Source: an uncultured Sutterella sp. (GTDB lineage Bacteria; Pseudomonadota; Gammaproteobacteria; Burkholderiales; Burkholderiaceae_F). From it: a DNA stretch of 17,739 bases. A model generated the notes under the pieces. That model made no database searches and was not told the DNA's origin. It saw only the letters and a program-made list of their open reading frames with translations. Shown here one piece after another: positions 13,039 through 17,739 of the stretch (within the stretch, counting starts at the first letter, position 1; the number at the start of each line of letters is the position of its first letter). Position numbers and translations under genes: made by a program. The DNA is taken from contig CAJLHF010000043.1 of NCBI GenBank assembly GCA_905206365.1, positions 1-17,739 of the forward strand, read 5' to 3'.

Positions 13039-14076
13039 TCACCGAGCCCAGATCTGTCGATAGCGGATGAAAACCGCTTCCCACACCTGTCGGGCGTTCA
13101 AAGGATGTTCGGCCGCACGGCGCACGCCCCCGCAGACGGCGAGAAAGTCCCAGAGTTTCGACGCGTCGGCTTTTTGCGCGAGTCGCTCGATTGCGTCCGC
13201 CTCGCCCACGAAGTAGCGAGGACCAACGCCCGACTTCGTGCGCACGAGGTCGTGGCTCCAGCGGGAAAGCAGCATCGCGAGAGCCGGCACCGACAGATCC
13301 GTCGGATACGCACGAAGGATAGCGTCGAGCCCGATTTCGTCCCCGCGGCGAAGCAAATCCATAACGGCCGACTCGGCTTTCGTCGCGAGCCTCGGCACCG
13401 TGTCGTCCTTAAGGACCGCAAGCGGCGCTCCGCCCGCAAGTGCAAGTGCCGCTTCGGGGTTCTTCACCTTCTTCAAGCGCAGGAATTGAAGCGCCTCTTC
13501 CTTGGTCGGCAACGGCACCCGCACGAGACGCGAGCGCGAACGGATGGTGGGGAGCACCGCATCGATGTCTTCGGCGCAGAGGATGAAGACGAGCCCCTCG
13601 GGAGGCTCTTCCATCGACTTCAGCAGGGCCGACGCCGCCTCTTCGCGCACCATGTCGGCGGGGTAGACCAAGACGACGCGACGTCCGCCCCGATTGGCCG
13701 CCAGTCCGATGAAGTCCGTCAGAGCGCGCACCTGATGGATGCGCACTTCGCGACTCAGCTTCTTTTTGTCGCCGCTTCGTTCGTTGTCGGCAGACACGTA
13801 CGGAAGCTCGAAGACGTTCGCCATGAATTCCGAGACGACGGGCTTGAAGTCGGGGTGGCTACCCGCCCGAACGAGTTCGCACCCGCGGCAACGCCCGCAG
13901 GGCGTGCCGTCTGCGGCGGGCGATTCGCAGAGAAGGCTCGTCGCGAAGGCGCGCCCCAATTCGAAGACGCCCGTCCCCGGAGCACCGTACAGGAGCACCG
14001 CATTGGGAAGACGTTCGCGCAAAAGCGCAAGCTGCGCCGCGGGTTCCGCGTGCCAGGCATAAGGAGTCAGAGCCAC
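13039..14076 (-). CDS. holB: DNA polymerase III subunit delta'
   Basis: A 345-residue clamp-loader subunit. The N-terminus 'PNAVLLYGAPGTGVFELGRAFATSLLC' is the P-loop region with the Lys/Thr of Walker A missing, as expected for delta', which does not hydrolyse ATP. A zinc-binding set C-x9-C-x2-C-x2-C follows ('CESPAADGTPCGRCRGC'). Further family features are 'KKLSREVRIHQVRALTDFI', 'RRVVLVYPADMVREEAASALLKSMEEPPEGLVFILCAEDIDAVLPTIRSRS' and a helical C-terminal domain. The start is GTG at 14076, inside the end of tmk (10-base overlap), with a strong AAGGAGG site within the tmk coding sequence, so translation is probably coupled to tmk. The mltG-tmk-holB order is the familiar proteobacterial arrangement. 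Confidence 0.94.
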   Translation of the reverse strand: MALTPYAWHAEPAAQLALLRERLPNAVLLYGAPGTGVFELGRAFATSLLCESPAADGTPCGRCRGCELVRAGSHPDFKPVVSEFMANVFELPYVSADNERSGDKKKLSREVRIHQVRALTDFIGLAANRGGRRVVLVYPADMVREEAASALLKSMEEPPEGLVFILCAEDIDAVLPTIRSRSRLVRVPLPTKEEALQFLRLKKVKNPEAALALAGGAPLAVLKDDTVPRLATKAESAVMDLLRRGDEIGLDAILRAYPTDLSVPALAMLLSRWSHDLVRTKSGVGPRYFVGEADAIERLAQKADASKLWDFLAVCGGVRRAAEHPLNARQVWEAVFIRYRQIWAR

Positions 14077-14675
14077 GGGCGCACCTCCTTCAAAAGGGTT
14101 TCGGCAATCGCGTCGGGGTCGGCCGAGGCGTCGACGACCACGAACCGTTCCGGATCGTTTTTCGCGCGCTCAAGGTACGCATCCCGCACGCGGTCGAAAA
14201 AGTCGCGGTTTTCTCGCTCGAACCGGTCGCTCGCTTCGCGCCCCGCGCGACGGCCTTCGGCGACGGCGGGCGGAAGGTCGAAAAGAATCGTACGGTCGGG
14301 CGCGAACCCTTCGAGAGTCCACGCCTCAAGCGCTTCGACGCGCTCGCCCGGGACCCCTTTGCCACCCGCCTGATAGGCATAGGTGGCGTCCGCAAAACGG
14401 TCGGAGAGCACCCAGGCGCCGCGCTCCAAGGCGGGGCGGATCACGCGCTCGACGTGTTCGGCTCGCCCCGCAAAGAAGAGAAGCGTTTCGGCGGTCACCC
14501 CCATGTCGTCACCGAGCAGGAGACCTCGGATTTTTTCGCCCAAAGGCGTTCCGCCCGGTTCGCGCGTGCGCACGACCTCAATCTCGTTCGAGCGAAGAAA
14601 GTGTTCCAGTCTGTCGATTTGGGTGGTTTTACCCGCTCCGTCAATGCCTTCGAACGTGATGAAACGACCGCGCAT
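14067..14675 (-). CDS. tmk: thymidylate kinase
   Basis: A 202-residue enzyme phosphorylating dTMP to dTDP with ATP. The P-loop is 'GIDGAGKTTQ' (about 10-19), the DR motif is in 'LSDRFADATYAYQAGGKG', the 'DRTILFDLP' strand follows, and a lid region rich in Arg ('EGRRAGREASDRFE') is present. Length matches bacterial Tmk. The ATG at 14675 was chosen because the conserved N-terminus 'MRGRFITFEGIDG' starts there; the longer open frame upstream is not conserved sequence. It overlaps the start of holB by ten bases and follows mltG by 125 bases on the same strand. Confidence 0.96.
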   Translation of the reverse strand: MRGRFITFEGIDGAGKTTQIDRLEHFLRSNEIEVVRTREPGGTPLGEKIRGLLLGDDMGVTAETLLFFAGRAEHVERVIRPALERGAWVLSDRFADATYAYQAGGKGVPGERVEALEAWTLEGFAPDRTILFDLPPAVAEGRRAGREASDRFERENRDFFDRVRDAYLERAKNDPERFVVVDASADPDAIAETLLKEVRPWL

Positions 14676-14800
14676 GCCTTGTGCCTTTGTATTCGTCGTG
14701 TGGGGGTGGGAGGAAAGAAAAGCGGCGTCGGCCGGAAGGAGTCCCGACCGAGGCCGCACGCCCTCATTGTAGCGAATGCCTCGGACGGGACCGAATGCCG

Positions 14801-16357
14801 TTACTGCGCCCGCAGCGGGCCCTTCTCGTCGGCCGCCTTCGGGAGATTCAGCGGCGTTGTTTGCTTACGCAAAATGAAGTGACGCACGGCGGCGTTGTGG
14901 TCCTTCAGGTTCGTCGTGAACTCGCTCGTACCGTCCCCGCGCGAGACGAAGTAGAGGTAGCGGCTTGCCGCGGGATGCACCGCCGCTTCGATCGAGGCGG
15001 GGGTGGGCATCGAAATGGGCGTGGGCGGCAATCCCGGGATGCGGTACGTGTTGTAGGGCGTGTCGCTTCGGAGGTCCTGCTTCGTCAAGCGCCCCCTCCA
15101 CGCGGGCCCGAGCCCGTAGATCACGGTGGGGTCGGTCTGAAGGGGCATTCCAACCTTCATACGGTTGTGAAAGACGGAGCTCACGAGATGGCGGTCGCTC
15201 CTCTCGCCCGTTTCCTTTTCGACGATCGAAGCGAGAATCAGGGCTTCGTAGGGCGTCCGAACGGCCACTTCCGCCGAGCGGCTCGCCCAGGCTTCGTCCA
15301 AGAGGCGCTTCTGGCGCGCAACGGCCTGCTTCATCACCGCGAGATCCGTCGTTCCCGAACCGTAACGGTACGTATCGGGCGCAAAAAAGCCTTCGAGCGA
15401 CGGATAGTCCGAGAGCCCCAGGGCGCTCTTCAATTCCTCTTCGCTCATTCCGCGCGTGACGGGCTTCAAGTTCACGCCTTCGGCAAAAATCGCACGCACC
15501 TCCCAGATCGTGGCGCCGTCGGGAATGCGCAGTTGCTGGTCGATCACGGGCCCCCGGGCCAAAAGGTCGAGAATTCCCGTGCGGGTGACGCCCGCGGGGA
15601 AGCGGTAAAGTCCCGCATGGATGCGGCCCATGCCCGAAGTATGGAGGCGCGAAGCCGCACGCAGGCTCCAGTCTTCGACCTCCAAACCCGCTTCGCGCAT
15701 CTTCGCGATGATGCGGCGCGCACCGTCCCCTTCTTCGACCATGACGTCGACCGTGGCGGTCTTCACCGTCACGGGTACGGGCACGGTATTCACGTAATGG
15801 CGCAGCCCGAAAAAGCCCCCGACCGCAAGGATCGCAAGAAGCACCGCCACGACCAAGCACCCTTTCAGAAGGCGCCGGGCGAAGCTCGGGGAATTCGACC
15901 GAACGGGCTTGTCCGTCTTGACGACCGAGTTTTCGACCGCGGCGGGCGCACCACGCATATCGGGCGCAACGGCTTTCGGGGACTTGCCGGCGTCTTCCGA
16001 TGTTTCCGACGTTTCGGCCTTTTCGAGCGCTTCGGGGGTCGAGTCGCTCTCGCGAGGCCCTTCGGTCCCGTCGGTCTCCCCTTCGGACTTCTCTTCGGAC
16101 TTTTCGTCGGTCGCTGCAACGGGCTCGGCGGTTTCGACGGGTTCGGCTCCCTTGTCGGACGCCGCGTCGGCTTTTTCATCGGCCTCTTCATCGACCTTTT
16201 CGACCGTCTTTTCGAGGTTGGTCCGGTCAACATCCGTCTTGACTTCCGTTCGGACGTCCTCTGCGGGCGCACTTTCGGTCGCCTTCCCGGCGTCGTTCTC
16301 GACGTCCTTTTCGGCTTCGTTGTCGGCGGTCGGGCCCTGTGTTCGGTTCTTCGTCAC
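14801..16357 (-). CDS. mltG: endolytic murein transglycosylase MltG with long acidic N-terminal extension
   Basis: A ~518-residue inner-membrane lytic transglycosylase that cuts nascent glycan strands. After a membrane helix ('GCLVVAVLLAILAVGGFFGL') come a LysM-like region and the YceG catalytic domain: 'LEGFFAPDTYRYGSGT', 'ALILASIVEKETG' with the catalytic Glu, 'SSVFHNRMKVGMPLQTDPTVIYGLG', 'YNTYRIPGLPPTPISMP' and 'YFVSRGDG'. The core has the usual length (~350), but about 160 residues of Glu/Asp/Thr/Lys-rich, probably disordered sequence precede the helix and would lie in the cytoplasm. I chose GTG at 16357 because AAGGAA lies upstream and the following peptide begins the acidic tail; an in-frame ATG at 16450 would add 31 residues that look like untranslated promoter sequence. 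Confidence 0.92.
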   Translation of the reverse strand: MTKNRTQGPTADNEAEKDVENDAGKATESAPAEDVRTEVKTDVDRTNLEKTVEKVDEEADEKADAASDKGAEPVETAEPVAATDEKSEEKSEGETDGTEGPRESDSTPEALEKAETSETSEDAGKSPKAVAPDMRGAPAAVENSVVKTDKPVRSNSPSFARRLLKGCLVVAVLLAILAVGGFFGLRHYVNTVPVPVTVKTATVDVMVEEGDGARRIIAKMREAGLEVEDWSLRAASRLHTSGMGRIHAGLYRFPAGVTRTGILDLLARGPVIDQQLRIPDGATIWEVRAIFAEGVNLKPVTRGMSEEELKSALGLSDYPSLEGFFAPDTYRYGSGTTDLAVMKQAVARQKRLLDEAWASRSAEVAVRTPYEALILASIVEKETGERSDRHLVSSVFHNRMKVGMPLQTDPTVIYGLGPAWRGRLTKQDLRSDTPYNTYRIPGLPPTPISMPTPASIEAAVHPAASRYLYFVSRGDGTSEFTTNLKDHNAAVRHFILRKQTTPLNLPKAADEKGPLRAQ

Positions 16358-16563
16358 GGCGAGTGGTTTCCTTCGTCTCGGATTGTTTCGGGCATTCGTA
16401 GGATAGTGCGCGCAGTTTAGCGGATGGAAGATCCGCGGCGCACGCTTCATGCGGGTTCGTAGAACCTCCCCGACGCGTCGGCATGAAAGGCCGCCCCCTC
16501 GGCGCCGTCCGATCCGCTATCCTTGTCGGACCGAAAACTTTTCCTTTTTGAAGGAGACCAGCC

Positions 16564-17556
16564 ATGCTTACCGCCCTTCCCGGCGAGGCGAGCCGTCCGG
16601 AGAGCTTTGCGCTCGCTTCGGCTCCCTGCGGCGCCTTCCGTCCGCTTGACCTGATGCTCGTGCGCGTCACGGGTGCGGACGCCGTTTCGTTCCTGCACGG
16701 TCAGTTCACGCAGCGCGTCGACAATCTCGGTGCTTCGATTCGCACGGCGGGCTATTGCTCGCCCAAGGGTCGACTCCTGGCGGTCGTTCGCCTCTGGCGC
16801 GAAGGCGATGCCGTGATGATGCTTTTCCCCGCGTCGATTGCCGGGGGATTTCTGAAGCGCCTGCGCATGTACGTTCTGCGCAGCGACGTGACCTTTGAAA
16901 CCGTCGACGTACCCGGTCTCGCGCACCTCTCGGGCGCCGAAGGGCTCGAAGCGGCTCGTGCGCTCGGGTTCGAAGGACTCGAAGCGCTCCCCGCCGCAGG
17001 CGAGATCGTCGAAGTCCCCGGCATGAAGCTTATGGGGCTCTCACCCGCTTCGGACCTTCCGGGCTTTGCCGCGGGCGGCCCCCGCGCACTCCTTCGCACG
17101 ACGGACCCCGCCCGCATCGCGCACCTTCCCGAATCCTCCGCCCTCTGGTGGGCGGCCGAAATCGCCTCGGGCGTTGCGACCGTACACCCCGAAACGCGCG
17201 AACTTTTCGTGCCGCAAGCGGTGAACCTGGAGCTTGTCGACGGGGTCGTCTTCTCGAAGGGTTGCTACCCCGGTCAGGAAGTCGTCTCACGCGTGCAACA
17301 TATCGGCGAGACGAACCGTCGTGCGGCGATCGGTCGTACGGCGATCGGGACGGCCCCTCTGCCGGGTGCCCCCGTCTTCACCGCCGAAGGCGTCGCGGGC
17401 CACGTCGTCGTCGCCGTCTCGAACGGGACCGAAACGGTGATCCTCTACAGCGCGACGAAGACCGCGCTTGAATCGGGCGTGGCGCTTTCGCCCGAAGGCG
17501 AAACCGTGCAGACGGTCGAGCTTCCCTACCGCTACCGCAATGTGCTTGCAGGTTGA
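16564..17556 (+). CDS. ygfZ: folate-binding protein YgfZ (GcvT-like, iron-sulfur cluster repair)
   Basis: A 330-residue tetrahydrofolate-dependent protein of the GcvT-like family that supports assembly or repair of certain Fe-S enzymes. The signature K-G-C-Y-P-G-Q-E is present with C234, continuing 'VVSRVQHIGETNRR'. The N-terminal half has the expected 'VTGADAVSFLHGQFTQRVDNL' and 'GYCSPKGRLLAVVRLWREGD'. Length fits the family. The ATG at 16564 has a strong GAAGGAG site. It is divergent from mltG, with ~200 bases between the chosen starts, and TATCCT sequences on both strands of that gap could be the -10 elements. A terminator follows. Confidence 0.93.
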   Translation: MLTALPGEASRPESFALASAPCGAFRPLDLMLVRVTGADAVSFLHGQFTQRVDNLGASIRTAGYCSPKGRLLAVVRLWREGDAVMMLFPASIAGGFLKRLRMYVLRSDVTFETVDVPGLAHLSGAEGLEAARALGFEGLEALPAAGEIVEVPGMKLMGLSPASDLPGFAAGGPRALLRTTDPARIAHLPESSALWWAAEIASGVATVHPETRELFVPQAVNLELVDGVVFSKGCYPGQEVVSRVQHIGETNRRAAIGRTAIGTAPLPGAPVFTAEGVAGHVVVAVSNGTETVILYSATKTALESGVALSPEGETVQTVELPYRYRNVLAG

Positions 17557-17588
17557 GAACGCTCTTCGTTCGGCGTAAAATTGCCCCG

Positions 17589-17624
17589 TGGGAGGCCCTC
17601 CGTTCGAGGTGCCTCCCATTTTTT
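17589..17624 (+). terminator. rho-independent terminator after ygfZ
   Basis: TGGGAGGC (17589-17596) pairs with GCCTCCCA (17611-17618), with CTC/GAG pairing inside, and is followed by six T at 17619-17624. Confidence 0.9.
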
Positions 17625-17684
17625 GAGCCCGTTCCTCGCGTTCGGGACCGTTTTTTCCAACCGCAACTACAAAAAGACAATCGG

Positions 17685-17739
17685 GTCAATCACCCCTGCC
17701 TGAAGGCAGAGGCTTGAGCGATCAGACCGGTTGACCAGT
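17685..17739 (-). mobile_element. 3' tail of a second IS200/IS605-type TnpB element (right end / omegaRNA scaffold), partial
   Basis: Read on the minus strand: 'TCAAGCCTCTGCC-TTCA-GGCAGGGGTGATTGAC'. CTGCCT and AGGCAG (17696-17709) form a perfect stem that CC/GG and a T-G pair extend. 'AAGCC-CTGCC-TTCA-GGCAGGGG...TTGAC' is a usual look for the end of a TnpB guide-RNA region. The tnpB gene would be beyond 17739 on the minus strand, and the guide would begin near 17684 reading leftward. Its sequence differs from the tail at 1-53, so it belongs to a different element type. This is by pattern memory only. Confidence 0.5.

Noticed and set aside
13039..14076. Reading holB as a damaged gene because the Walker A lysine is missing
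   Set aside because: Loss of the ATPase residues is normal for delta'; the zinc motif and full length are intact.

Overview
The window is high-GC, densely coded bacterial chromosome. It most resembles a Betaproteobacterium of the Burkholderiales, and the combination of genes suggests a Sutterellaceae-like anaerobic gut genus (Sutterella / Parasutterella / Duodenibacillus type). This is inferred from gene content, codon style and the mltG-tmk-holB arrangement; there is no rRNA gene to settle it. No tRNA, rRNA or CRISPR array was seen.

Layout, left to right. Positions 1-53 look like the 3' tail of an IS200/IS605-type TnpB element (omegaRNA/right-end hairpin). Next comes a solitary amino-acid-type ABC substrate-binding protein (365-1165, + strand), its terminator, and a decayed, multiply frameshifted copy of the C-terminal half of the same kind of gene (1405-1765) that still keeps a perfect terminator.

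From 1927 to 11027 everything is on the minus strand and reads right to left: a periplasmic-sensor histidine kinase of the TtrS type (8607-11027); an 854-base gap full of short perfect palindromes; an octahaem cytochrome c with the MccA/SirA sulfite-reductase signature of seven CXXCH motifs plus one CX15CH (5785-7752); a periplasmic rhodanese (4973-5446); a small DUF4418-type membrane protein (4481-4867); an FtsX/MacB-type permease (3130-4329) whose stop almost touches the start of its ATPase (2424-3128); and a periplasmic thioredoxin-fold protein (1927-2343). I read this as a sulfite-respiration locus. The kinase is the likely sensor, the octahaem enzyme the terminal reductase, and the rhodanese, thioredoxin, DUF4418 protein and ABC transporter are possible periplasmic sulfur, redox or metal-handling partners. 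Hairpins with T-tracts between several of these genes suggest separate transcription units rather than one operon. The quinol-dehydrogenase partners (MccC/MccD-like), a dedicated haem lyase and a response regulator are not in the window.

From 11304 onward the content is mostly housekeeping: a tyrosine recombinase with an N-terminal extension (11304-12947, +), then convergent holB (13039-14076), tmk (14067-14675) and mltG (14801-16357) on the minus strand, and divergent ygfZ (16564-17556, +) with its own terminator. The last ~55 bases again look like an IS605/TnpB right-end hairpin, of a different type and pointing the other way, so the window lies between two inward-facing TnpB-type element tails.

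The points most worth following up are the palindrome array upstream of the octahaem reductase gene, the unusual company kept by that reductase, and the two different omegaRNA-like tails at the edges.
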